A stretch of 64,000 nt of DNA, from contig NC_065412.1 in assembly GCF_024362695.1 (NCBI RefSeq), forward strand, positions 3,409,992 through 3,473,991, given 5' to 3'. Shown here piece by piece: positions 23,564 to 33,366 of this stretch. This DNA comes from Pectinophora gossypiella. Its lineage: Eukaryota; Arthropoda; Insecta; Lepidoptera; Gelechiidae. The stretch's first letter is position 1; each line of letters opens with the position of its first letter. The position numbers and the translations under genes were made by a program. Below the pieces are notes generated by a model that was not told the DNA's origin, did no database searches, and saw nothing but the letters and a program-made list of their open reading frames with translations.

Positions 23564-23763
23564 TACAGCGTTAGTGACAACGCATCGTAACGAGTACTGA
23601 AGGGGATGATTTAGACCATGGTTCTGAGTTAGTTAAGTGGAATTATCCATCATAAAATTCATGTATTTTTGTGTTTTGTTTATATTTCCACTTGACCTTG
23701 ACTTAGAATCATAAGCCGAATCATCCTCCTCAGTATTCGTAACGATACTATTTACGCCCCGTG
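23564..23763. mobile_element. M1 element, left member of a pair
   Basis: Starts TA-CAGCGTTAGTGACAACG and ends near 23761 at ACGCCCCG. It contains GGGGATGATTTAGACCATGG and the inverted GAATCATCCTCCTCAGTATT. It is more diverged than 22806. Confidence 0.7.
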
Positions 23764-23793
23764 CAAGTACGTACAGGTAACCAAACAAGTACT

Positions 23794-24238
23794 TATTGGT
23801 GTTAGTGACACCGTAACGTATACTAAGGGGGATGATTTAGACCATGATTCTGAGTTGATATCAAGCGGAATTTTGTGTCGGAAAATTCGTTACAATTTTA
23901 GTGTTTTACATACATACATAAACTCACGCCCGTAATCCCAAATGGGGTGGGTAGAGCCACAAGTAATCAAAGACAACTTGCAGCCACTGTTGATACGAAG
24001 TCCTAAGATGGATATGATGAACCTTATGGTGATAAGGGATCAGCCTATCGCCCATAACATTAGTCCATCATGTTAGAGGACGCAATCCCTCTGTCTCTGT
24101 GTCTGTCAATTTTAGTGTTTTATTTTAAATTATATTCAGTGCCATACTTTTGCGACGGAAAATTCCTCTTGATATCAACTCAGAATCATAGCCCGAATCA
24201 TCCTTCAAACTTTTCGTAACGATGTCACTAACACCCTA
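23794..24238. mobile_element. M1 element interrupted by a nested LT1
   Basis: TA-TTGGTGTTAGTGACACCG at 23794 and GATGTCACTAACACCC-TA at 24238 are the ends. The middle is split by the LT1 insertion at 23909-24106. Without it the element would be about 227 bp. Confidence 0.82.
23893..24122 (-). mobile_element. LT1 inserted in M1, 16-bp target duplication
   Basis: CAATTTTAGTGTTTTA is present at 23893-23908 and 24107-24122, and this sequence is native to M1. The 198-bp insert is LT1 on the minus strand, from the TATG tail complement to GACAGAGGGATTGCGTCC at its 5' end. Confidence 0.93.
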
Positions 24239-24730
24239 ATAACTAAAAAAATCGCAATTACAACACTACCGCAGTGTTGTTATGGGAAAAAAAACATTAA
24301 TCGGTGTAATTATGTCTATTTGTCAAGTTGTAGGCAGAAAGTATGATGTTACTCACTTACAATTTAGCGAGCTTGTTTGCATTAAAAACTTTCCAGTTTG
24401 AACTTAATTGACTTGGAAACTTAATTTCAGTAAGCACTTAAACTAAGACTAATCCCTAAAGTTCTAACTAGTTTGTCATAAAAATTAATATTCTTTGTCA
24501 TAACTTTGTTTACTTAGAAAAATTTTAATCAAAAAAATTACCTTGAATGATAAAAAATGGAGTCAAACTGTATTTTGTTCAAATTTTGAATAAATTTGTA
24601 CCTATCAAAATAGTGTTACTAGCTGATACGGAGTTAAAGATGCAGAAAGTAAGTTTCCTAGTGATAAGCGGTAACATAAGGGAAACAAATTAATACCGAA
24701 ATTAACAAATACGAAATACAAAAACGTCCT
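24239..24730. other. Unassigned AT-rich DNA before the minisatellite
   Basis: Nothing recognised. The last bases, AAAAACGTCCT, directly abut the first tandem unit. Confidence 0.5.
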
Positions 24731-25234
24731 ATCTCGCAGGCGTTTTAAGAAGAGATAAAGACAGTCGTGATATACAGACACATAATATCTCGCAGGCGTT
24801 TTAAGAAGAGAAAAAGACAGTCGTGATATACAGACACATAATATCTCGCAGGCGTTTTAAGAAGAGAAAAAGACAGTCGTGATATACAGACACATAATAT
24901 CTCGCAGGCGTTTTAAGAAGAGATAAAGACAGTCGTGATATACAGACACATAATATCTCGCAGGCGTTTTAAGAAGAGATAAAGACAGTCGTGATATACA
25001 GACACATAATATCTTGCAGGCGTTTTAAGAAGAGATAAAGACAGTCGTGATATACAGACACATAATATCTCGCAGGCGTTTTAAGAAGAGATAAAGACAG
25101 TCGTGATATACAGACACATAATATCTCGCAGGCGTTTTAAGAAGAGATAAAGACAGTCGTGATATACAGACACATAATATCTCGCAGGCGTTTTAAGAAG
25201 AGAAAAAGACAGTCGTGATATACAGACACATAAA
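24731..25234. repeat. Minisatellite: nine 56-bp units
   Basis: Units start at 24731, 24787, 24843, 24899, 24955, 25011, 25067, 25123 and 25179, each beginning ATCTCGCAGG (ATCTTGCAGG in unit 6) and ending CAGACACATAAT. The only other difference is T or A at unit position 26: T in units 1 and 4-8, A in units 2, 3 and 9. There are no unique spacers, so it is not a CRISPR array. The homogeneity implies recent amplification or ongoing unequal exchange. Confidence 0.97.
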
Positions 25235-25309
25235 ACATACATAATACTTAGTTTTTACTATCTAAGGCGATTGTACCTCTATAAGACAATATACAATTCG
25301 TATTTATGA

Positions 25310-25398
25310 ATTTGAATTAATGTTTGAATCATAGATGATTCATATCACGCGGCTTCCAAGATTTGTACCCGGCTGATGACAATAGGCTCGCCTCCTTT
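25310..25398 (+). mobile_element. SINE-H 3' fragment
   Basis: GTTTGAATCATAGATGATTC, ATATCACGCGGCTTCC and TTGTACCCGGC match the 3' half of the copy at 28683. Confidence 0.55.
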
Positions 25399-25683
25399 AT
25401 TACATAGTAATCTGTTCTATCGTGTATCATGTGTCAGGTGAAGTACCAACCTTATCAACCCTGGTGTCGGAGTTACTATTGAGCCGCCAAAGGTCCCTGA
25501 CCAACGGCTTAATGTGCCTCCCGAAGCACGGATCATCTTAATTTCGGACAATCGGGTGATCAGCCTGTAATGTCCTAAACAAACTAGGGCCCTTTGTGAT
25601 ATGTCCCCACCGGGAATAGAACCCAAGACCTCTGGATCGTGAGCCCAACACTCAACCACTGGACCACGGAGGTCATTACATAG
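25399..25683 (-). mobile_element. SINE-B, internally deleted, 9-bp target duplication
   Basis: ATTACATAG at 25399-25407 and 25675-25683. The minus strand starts GACCTCCGTGGTCCAGTGGT (A box) with GGGTTCTATTCCCGG (B box). A central segment is missing between CGTTGGTC and AGGGACCTTT. The open frame 25417-25659 is SINE sequence. Confidence 0.88.
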
Positions 25684-25886
25684 AACTTAAAAATAGCAGG
25701 GGAGGCGTGTACATCACTGCATACCCCTTCGGGTATACAGACGTGATCCAATGCTACTTTTGGTTATATTTAGAATAAAAAACATTTTTTTAACAGAAAT
25801 GTTAAAAAAAAATGTTGAGCATCTACAACTAATGTAAGTGTCCTAACATAAACAGGAACTTGCCCTAACAATGGTTAATGACAATG

Positions 25887-26216
25887 ATGCTAATTCCTGC
25901 AGACGCCATCTAATTTTATTTTAAGTTATACATATCCTTTTCTCATCCACTGAAAAGGAAAGGGACGGGTAATCGACACGCATAAAATTTATGGAACACA
26001 CGTCAATTTTAAGCAGAAATCCAATAACCCGACAGAGTTAAGTAAACAGCACGTCTACCATTTGCATACCAGCGACATGCCTATTTTATTCGCCCGGGTC
26101 ATTCATTGATTTTAAAATTAATTGGTTGACAATCATCCGTCCTTTTCCGTTTCGGCGGATAAGAAAATGACGGGTATGACTTTAAATAAAATTAGGAGGT
26201 GTCTGTAGGAATCGCG
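25887..26216. mobile_element. M3 inverted-repeat element (about 330 bp)
   Basis: The left end GCTAATTCCTGCAGACGCCA with CTAATTTTATTTTAA and the right end, the complement of ATTCCTACAGACACCTCCTA, are imperfect inverted repeats of about 35 bp. No coding capacity. A second copy at 61712 shares the left end. Confidence 0.7.
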
Positions 26217-27207
26217 GCCAGTATCTTTGCCTTACAATGAAACCAGACCCAGACAATATTTTGAATTTGTCACAAAGTAAATTTCAAGCTCGTGTGAAGC
26301 TGAACTGCAATTTATATAAAAATGCTTATTATAAGATTACTTGAATAATAAAAATGCCTGGTATTAAAATATGTGTTCCTTTAATTATTAAATAACTTAT
26401 AATATATACTATACTACCTATATTGATTTAAAAGATGTGTTCCTATTACAGTTTCTTGACATTTCTTCCCCTCAACCATAAGACCTTGCGAAATAACGTA
26501 GATTCAAAAATTACATATTGACCTTCAAAAATTTTATCTATGATAATTACGTTGAATAAATGATTCTTGACTTGAAAACATACATTCAGAGAAAATCACA
26601 GCAGAATGTGATTCTTCAAAAAGCGCCTTAGATGGTTTTCACAATAAGGCGATTATATAACGCACTCTTGCTAACTCACTGATTGTAGCTACGTTATGAC
26701 TTAAGTTCCTACCAACATCTTCACTTTCAATATAACCACGTCATTCGTCCATCATTAGAGAAACACAATTTCATTGGCGGCGGCGGCGCGTCAGCATTCA
26801 CATGATCAAGCGATCAGATCGCGTGACCTCATCGCGTGTTAGCGTGATCATGATCACATTGCGTGCATGTTTTCACTTCAACTCGCTCAGGCTTTCTTGA
26901 GTGCTCAATAAGAGGCACACGCGAAACTAAAGAACTTGTAATATAACTAGAACAGGCCTAAAGTTCATTTTCCCCTGAGAACGGCCATATAAAATGCATT
27001 GCCACTCGTTCGGTGATTAAATCTGAACTGGAAAAGTATGGATTTATTGTTATAACCTGTTATAGATGGTGGTGAAAACGCGTAAGTTTGAATAGCTTTT
27101 GGATTAGTCAATAGTACAAATCAATTTCGTTATCGTAAGCATTCAAATAACGTAACTTGTAGCCTGTGCTTTTGTAAATTAAATAGTAATAGCAGTTTGG
27201 CGTATTT
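26217..27207. other. Unassigned DNA with a GGC run and a GATC cluster
   Basis: 26772-26788 holds a GGC run. At 26800-26860 GATC occurs six times in 60 bp, within ATGATCAAGCGATCAGATCG and GTGATCATGATCAC. No gene recognised. Confidence 0.45.
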
Positions 27208-27715
27208 TGACATAATAAAAATGAATGTTGTTGATGAGTGAATGTTGGGTATGGCAGAAGAAGCATGAAAGTAGGATCAATGCCGTAGAAATGAGGTCTT
27301 TGCGTAGCATCTGCGGTGTGAAGTTGAGTGATAGAGTGAGAAACAGTGTGATAAGACAGAGATGTGGTGTAAAAGACGATATAGTGACTAGGATTGAGAA
27401 GGGAATGTTAGGTTGGTTTGGACACGTAGAGCGGATGAAGGATAATAGAATTGCATAAGCGGTATATAAAGCGAAAGTTGATGGTAGGGCTGGTAGAGGA
27501 AGACCGAGAAGGACTTACGATGACCAAATTGGAGATGTCATTAGAAAAGGTTCAATACGATCTACTCTGAACCGGCGTGCGTGTATGAAGCGATTGATGA
27601 ATGTGGAGGAAGCAAGGGAAGCGTGTCAGGATCGAAACAAATGGAATTCTATAGTCTCTGCTTACCCCGGTGGGAAATAGGCATGAGTTTATGTATGTAT
27701 GTGTGACATAATAAA
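27208..27715 (+). pseudogene. 5'-truncated LINE 3' end, 12-bp target duplication
   Basis: TGACATAATAAA occurs at 27208-27219 and 27704-27715. The insert reads SECWVWQKKHESRINAVEMR, SLRSICGVK, GMLGWFGHVERM; one stop at 27456-27458; then AVYKAKVDGRAGRGRPRRTY and KWNSIVSAYPGGK with the natural stop near 27678. The GRGRPRRTY and WFGHVERM motifs are common at the C-terminal ends of insect LINE proteins. It ends in a TATG-type tail. Dead copy; clade not resolved. Confidence 0.9.
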
Positions 27716-28682
27716 GTACAGCAATTCGCTTTGTCAATATAGTTACAAAATTAATTTGAAACTTGATGAACGCAATAAAGTACTGCTATTTGCTCTTTTA
27801 ACGTAGTTATTAATTAATACGAAACTTGATGAGCGGGACAAACGTCAAAGCGGCCATCATAGAGTGCTGGTTGAGTCTATTCATTGGAACGCTATTTAAG
27901 TTCTATAAGCACAAGTTAAAACAAACATATCTTGAAGGCGTCGCTTCTGTTGAATTCCAAACTTGAAGTACATCCACGCTCTATTAGTTACAACTGAGAT
28001 GAATTAGAATCTGTACAAAGTTTAGATTGGGCTATTATACCAGCTCGCTTTTACAATCTGTTGCGAGTTTCTCGATTATTTATCTAACTTGACTAATTAA
28101 TGTTGTAGAATGTCTTGGTAAACTTGTCGCCTGCATCACTGTACAGAGAATTAATTTGTTAATTAAATAAAGCTTGTTGGTGCACGTTGTTGACGACTTG
28201 TGGCTTTGTCTTATTGTGTAAAGATTATTTGGAATTGACAGGGTACCAAACCTCACCTTTTGACCCTAATTATACAGACATATTTTTAAATTGAAATTCA
28301 AAGATTTATTTTTATTTTATTTTATTAATTCGGAGTACCAACACCTATGAACAGTGTACAGTGAATGCTTACGAATTCAATTAAAACAAAGCCATTTAAA
28401 GGTACTCGCAAATAAAAACATATGATGTTACAGACTTATCATCTAGGAAGTTAAGAAACAGTGTAAATAATATTCAAGTATTAATTGTTGCGTTCACACT
28501 GGGACCAAAAAAGTTATTAATAAAGATACGTCTTATCTCTGCAGCTTTTATACAAAATAGATCTAGATCTTTGTGTTCTTTAGCCAGCTCATTTAATAAT
28601 TTTGTAGTTCTTAAGAAAAACGAATTACTACGGTAGTTTGTGCGATACATCATGATAACCGTGATAATGTATCATAAAAATC
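27716..28682. other. Unassigned intergenic DNA
   Basis: AT-rich, no repeat family or exon recognised. TTTATTTTTATTTTATTTTA at 28306-28325 may be a decayed LINE tail. Confidence 0.45.
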
Positions 28683-28850
28683 TGTGATAGCCTTATTTTG
28701 AGAACGCGTGGCTAACATCGTAGTTTCAATACTGGTTTGAATCCCGGCTCGAGTTCTAAACCACTGAATTTGACTATACGAGATTGAATTTCAAGTTTGG
28801 ATCATAAGAGAATTGATACCACTTGGTTGTAATATGTGCAATAATAAACT
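28683..28850 (+). mobile_element. SINE-H, near full length
   Basis: AGAACGCGTGGCTAACATCG (head), GGTTTGAATCCCGGCTCGAG (B box), TCTAAACCACTGAATTTGAC and TTGATACCACTTGG are collinear with 6546. Confidence 0.7.
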
Positions 28851-28897
28851 AGAATAGAATCTTCTGGAGCTAACAAAGAAACCAAACCAAAGCCCTT

Positions 28898-29044
28898 GTA
28901 CGGGCACGAGCATTAATATGTATACACTTTGGTACCATATCACATTAACTTTTTGACAAATTGAACTGTAAGTCTCACTAAATGTCAAATATGTTAGTGC
29001 GACACAGTCCTAAAGTGGGTACATTATATTGCTCATGACTGTAC
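28898..29044. mobile_element. M2 element, copy 1
   Basis: About 147 bp from GTACGGGCACGAGCATTAAT to ATTGCTCATGACTGTAC. The ends GTACGGTCACGAGTA and TACTCATGACTGTAC are imperfect inverted repeats. Copies at 37250 and 46321 are the same length. Confidence 0.75.
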
Positions 29045-29269
29045 CAAACAAATTGTTGTTGTGAAAAATAACATAGGTACTCATTGATCCGAATGTTACC
29101 AAAAATGTAAGCAGTTATTCCTCCGAGGCTGTATATTTAGCTAAGTTACCAAACTCCAACTATAATTAACACTCCTACGATAGACACCAGCAGAATAATT
29201 GCGACAATTTTAGCTTCGCGACATTCTACTGCATGGCAATGCAAGACGGAAGGGGCGCGTCACAGGGAC

Positions 29270-29625
29270 TGTAACCTAGAACCTTACAGAGGGCAGCAGT
29301 AACTGTCAATACTATTCAGAGGCAGAGGACAGATAGATAGATAGATAGATAAAATACTTTATTGAGCACAATGGACACAAAATACAGAGATAAGGACAAC
29401 ATATACAGAAAAGCACAACAGGCGGCCTTATTGCTCATGCAGCAAATGGACAGGAGTCCTAGTACGGCTTTGAAATAGACTTCTCTGGGCGCCATCCCAC
29501 TCGCGTCAGAGTACTGCGAGGCGGAAGGCAAGAGGGAAACCACTGCCCTATTTTCCCCTAAAAAGTAGCATGGAAAATGCTACACCAACTAGAGCGTGGC
29601 TTTTAAATTAGTGATGTGTATGGGG
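29270..29625 (+). repeat. Family I copy carrying a nested LT2
   Basis: GGGCAGCAGTAACTGTCAAT, GGCAGAGGACAG, then after the insert GGAGTCCTAGTACGGCTTTG, down to ATGCTACACCAACTAGAGCG and AATTAGTGATG. Compare with the uninterrupted copy at 12603. Confidence 0.8.
29327..29453 (-). mobile_element. LT2 LINE end nested in family I, 6-bp duplication
   Basis: GGACAG lies at 29327-29332 and 29448-29453. The insert begins with a GATA run (tail) and AAAATACTTTATTGAGC and extends to GGCGGCCTTATTGCTC on the plus strand. The copy at 12603 shows the unoccupied GGAGGACAGGAG. Confidence 0.85.
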
Positions 29626-30149
29626 TGTGGTAAGTGGTATAATGACTGGGTAGCTGTGCATCGCCAATAGATATTTATAGACATATTACAGACGACATAA
29701 TACCAGTCTTTTACGACATGTCATCTACGCTTTTATACAAAACTATAAAGACTGGGAAAGAAAAGTATTTCACAGTCCAGCAGTTTTCTGTATATCTTCT
29801 TCGTCGTGAGTTATTTTAAATTGGCCTCAGATGGCGTTCACTACTTGGTCGGATAAGTGGGGAACTGAGCGTTCTTACCAGATAAGTGACTATATAATAG
29901 CGTCTTGCAAAAGCCAGAAAGGACCGACGAGGTAGCTGCAGTGGCCTCTAATTTTGAATACAAGACCTTTGAGCAATCACCTGCCGCTCAACTAACAAGC
30001 TAGTACTCGCAGATAGTCCGTACTTCGTAGACACTGCGAAAGTTCGTTGTATCCTGTATTTTCATAGGTATAACTTTCGAATGATTTCCGTTCTGTGCTC
30101 CGGGTTAGTTTATCAATGTCCTTTTATAGCCATTGTTCCCGGCCGTAAT

Positions 30150-30246
30150 AAACACCCACAGTGAAGCAGCGTGGTGGAGTATGCTCCATACTTCCTCCGG
30201 TTAGTAGACGGGATGCCTGTGCCCAGCATCGGGACGTATATAGACA
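30150..30246 (+). mobile_element. SINE-A 3' fragment
   Basis: GTGGTGGAGTATGCTCCATA, TCCTCCGGTTAGTAGACGGG and TGTGCCCAGCATCGGGACGT; diverged from the consensus. Confidence 0.75.
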
Positions 30247-31465
30247 TGACGTGACTACAATCAAGAAAAAAAGTCTTAAAATAATTTTAAATAAGGAATT
30301 CAATGACGTAAAAAAAGGAATGAACTCATTTTGTATCACTTGTCATTCACACTTTTCACATACAAAACTAATCGTACCTTCCGTACATATCCAATCGTAG
30401 AATAATGCCACGTTAAAAACGGACACTCTCCGCCCCGCAACAATACGTATTGATGCCAAGCTAGATTTACCTCACTCAAGATGGGTCTAAATGAGTAAAA
30501 GAGAACGCACGCGGACTGTCTGTCTCGCTCACACTCACGTGCTAGGCGACACACCCGACCGATGATCCCGATCGGTCACAAAACCTAGCTTGCTAGCTTT
30601 CGGTCCGCAGCGTTAGAGGCCTTGCTAATGCTGATGCCGTTCCTACCGCTCTCCGATCGTAGCGGCTCCCCGTTCCATTGCATACAGGGCGGTAGGGGCA
30701 AGAGAGCACCTGTGTTCGCGCGCACACTGTCAAACCATTGTTCCGTGCACTATAATATTTCCTGCGCAAATGGCTCGGCTTCTGGGAGGAGGAGGCTAGG
30801 CGACACACGGGTAGAACGAAATTTTTGTATAGTGTCCGGGCTGTGACCCAAACAATAGGTACTCTACATCTATCTACGTATTCATACTCGTCACTTTCCT
30901 GAGGAACAAATCCATATAGTGCCATTTACAAAATAACATTGGATGATACCTCAAAAACTTCAATCATTTCCCTCCATCTGTCTATCTTAGTTTGTATTCT
31001 CGTAGCGTCCGTTCAATCCGAGCAAACTATTCGAGCCAAAACCGGACAGCTATTAATATCTAGCTCTTGCTTAAACAAATAAACTAGACAGACTTATGGT
31101 ATTACCTAGTCGGGGACATCCTGAATATTCAATTAGTATGCCGAGACGATCAATGTTAGTGAGCAACTATGTATTTGAACTAACTCTATGCAAACACGAC
31201 GTTGCATGTCTAAATAGCGCTGCAACTCTAGTATTGATTTATTCATTGAAACTTGATCGATCGGCCGCTTATACGCAGCATGATAGAGGCTTACGACGTG
31301 ACTCGCGGTTTAGGTGTATTTGTGGTTGACGTTTATAACGCCACTGGGTTGCTGAACTCATATGATTAGGTACTAGAATATATAAACTAGATATAGAGAG
31401 ATTGACCGTTATATATGAAGACGTATATTATCTATGTGAGCTATGAAGATGAACTATACGTTATT
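30247..31465. other. Intergenic DNA with a GC-rich island at 30530-30840
   Basis: CpG-rich sequence bounded by a 14-bp direct repeat GCTAGGCGACACAC at 30541-30554 and 30795-30808. The open frames inside have no recognised domain. It could be a promoter or 5' exon, or a dispersed element; I cannot decide. Confidence 0.4.
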
Positions 31466-31813
31466 ATAATGATACTCGGCCTCTGTGGTCCAGTGGTTGA
31501 GCGTTGGACTCACGATCGGGAGGCCCCGGGTTCGAATCCCGGTGGGGACATATCACAAAAATCACTTTGTGATCCCTAGTTTGGTTAGGACATTACAGGC
31601 TGAACACCTGATTGTCCGAAAGTAAGATGATCCGTGCTTCGGAAGGCACGTTAAGCCGTTGGTCCCGGTTACTACTTACTGATGTAAGTAAGTAGTCGTA
31701 ACATGAGCCATGTCAGGGGCCTTTGGCGGCTCAATAGTAACTCTGACACCAGGGTTGATGAGGCTGGTATTCCACCTCACAAGCCACACGATAAGAAGAA
31801 GAATAATGATACT
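31466..31813 (+). mobile_element. Full-length SINE-B with 11-bp target duplication
   Basis: ATAATGATACT at 31466-31476 and 31803-31813. Head GGCCTCTGTGGTCCAGTGGT, B box GGGTTCGAATCCCGG, middle CGTTAAGCCGTTGGTCCCGG, TACTTACTGATGTAAGTAAG, then CCCTGACACCAGGG-type core and an AGAAGAAG tail. About 326 bp; reference copy of family B. Confidence 0.93.
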
Positions 31814-31835
31814 AGTGGTACATTCAAGGGAACCG

Positions 31836-32032
31836 TAGTACTTAATACATACATACATAAACTCACGCCCGTATTCCCCGAAGGGATAGACAGAACTACA
31901 AATAATCAAGAAACTATTTGCTGCCACTTTTGATACATAGTTCTAAGGTGGATAATGATATGACCGTATGATGATAGGGGATCAGCCTATCGCTCTTACA
32001 GATGATCCATCATGTACATCATAGTACTTAAT
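31836..32032 (-). mobile_element. LT1 retroposon with 11-bp target duplication
   Basis: TAGTACTTAAT at 31836-31846 and 32022-32032. The minus-strand insert of 175 bp ends in ATGTATGTAT and lacks about 20 bp of the 5' end of the 19715 copy. Confidence 0.9.
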
Positions 32033-32440
32033 CATCATCATCACCAGCCCATTAACGTCCCCACTGCTGGGGCACGGGCCTTCCCTATAGATGGATAGGG
32101 AGATCGGGCCTTAAACCACCCCGCGGGTCTAGTGCGGATTGATGGTTATTAACGACTGCTAATGCAGCCGGGACCAACGCGCTCGGTCTGCGATTGTTGA
32201 AGTTGAGCAACTTTCACAAAGGCCAGTCATAGGATGGGTGACCAAAAAAAATGTTTTCATCTCGAGCTCCTCCGTGCTTCGGAAGGTACGTTAAGCCGTT
32301 GGTGCCGGCTGCATTAGCAGTAATAACCACCAATCCGCACTGGGCCCGCGGGGTGGTTTAAGGCCCGATCTCCCTATCCATCCATAGGGAAGGCCCGTGC
32401 CCCAGCAGTGGGGACGTTAATGGGCTGGTGATGATGATCT
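32033..32440. mobile_element. Head-to-head pair of SINE-C copies
   Basis: 32033 to about 32178 is SINE-C on the minus strand, broken at GCCGGGACCAAC. From there SINE-C resumes on the plus strand at GCGCTCGGTCTGCGATTGTT and runs to the tail GGGCTGGTGATGATGAT. The outer arms of about 140 bp (32035-32178 and 32300-32440) are inverted repeats. Both outer ends are tails. Confidence 0.88.
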
Positions 32441-33227
32441 TTATCTTTATCACAGATACTGACTTTTTCATAGCAAGTGGAAATTGGTCTTTCAAGTAAT
32501 GAGACTTATCAATGTAATGCTTACCAAAGTCGATTGAAAGTAGTTATGTACAGGACGCTCTTGTCTTGTAGCTTAAAGAGCCCACTCAATAGCCATATAA
32601 TGAAGAAGAAAACAAAAAAATCAACGGCGTTCTCAATTCAAATGCAACACAATCGTATTTCGCTGAGAACGACGCTCTTCAATTCTCTTTGGCGACTTCA
32701 ATCAGCGTTCCGCCTTCAAGACATAACAAACAAAGCCAATTTAATATTTGCGAAGCTTAACAGAGGGTTCGTCGACAAGGCACTCGGGGTAACAATGGTG
32801 CTGTGTACACGAGTAGCCAAATGTCCCAAATAAACATCCATCTTGAATGCTATTTGTTAGTCGTCACAGTGTTAGCAGACGAACGACCGGTAGACGACTT
32901 CTAAAAAGTTTATGAAAATTCTCTTGCAAAAATATATAAATGTCTTTGTAAAACTAAGTGATTTACTACAAAGTTACCAGACTATTAAGTACGTTATAAA
33001 TGGTTTGTGATACTTATAAACTTTTGATTTATTGTGTAAAAATGTATGCTATCATCTGGTACCTACGTGAAACTTAGAATGTCTTTATCGACAATTTTTT
33101 TTTGCTTAAAAATAGAAAATGAGATCGTAGTCCTACGTGCCACTGGCTTATTTCTAAAACAGGCAGCCTCGCTTCGATGCAATCGTCGATACTGGGCCAA
33201 TGAGATATTGATTTATCTTGTGCAATT
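32441..33227. other. Unassigned DNA; 118-codon open frame of unknown status
   Basis: An open frame at 32477-32833 starts with ATG, ends next to CCCAAATAAA, and is Lys/Arg/Leu-rich with no recognised domain. No splice evidence. Probably chance. Confidence 0.35.
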
Positions 33228-33366
33228 TTCACTAACACAATCGGCTCGACCGTTATAGACTGCGATAATTGTCGGTCTAACAGAAAACTCTGTGAAGCGT
33301 CGGTACTCAGTTCATCTTCCTGACTATTCTAATTTGATATATAATAGTTGTGAACTTATGTTATGT
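33228..33366 (-). mobile_element. SINE-D body
   Basis: CGACCGTTATAGACTGCGAT, GGTCTAACAGAAAACTCTGT and TGTGAACTTATGTTATG are a diverged complement of the 40056 copy. Confidence 0.55.

Noticed and set aside
24731..25234. CRISPR-like array
   Set aside because: Units are contiguous 56-bp copies with no unique spacers, no cas genes, and the surroundings are eukaryotic.
32477..32833. 118-codon open frame as a host gene
   Set aside because: No recognisable domain, no splice context, AT-driven composition. Kept only as a note.
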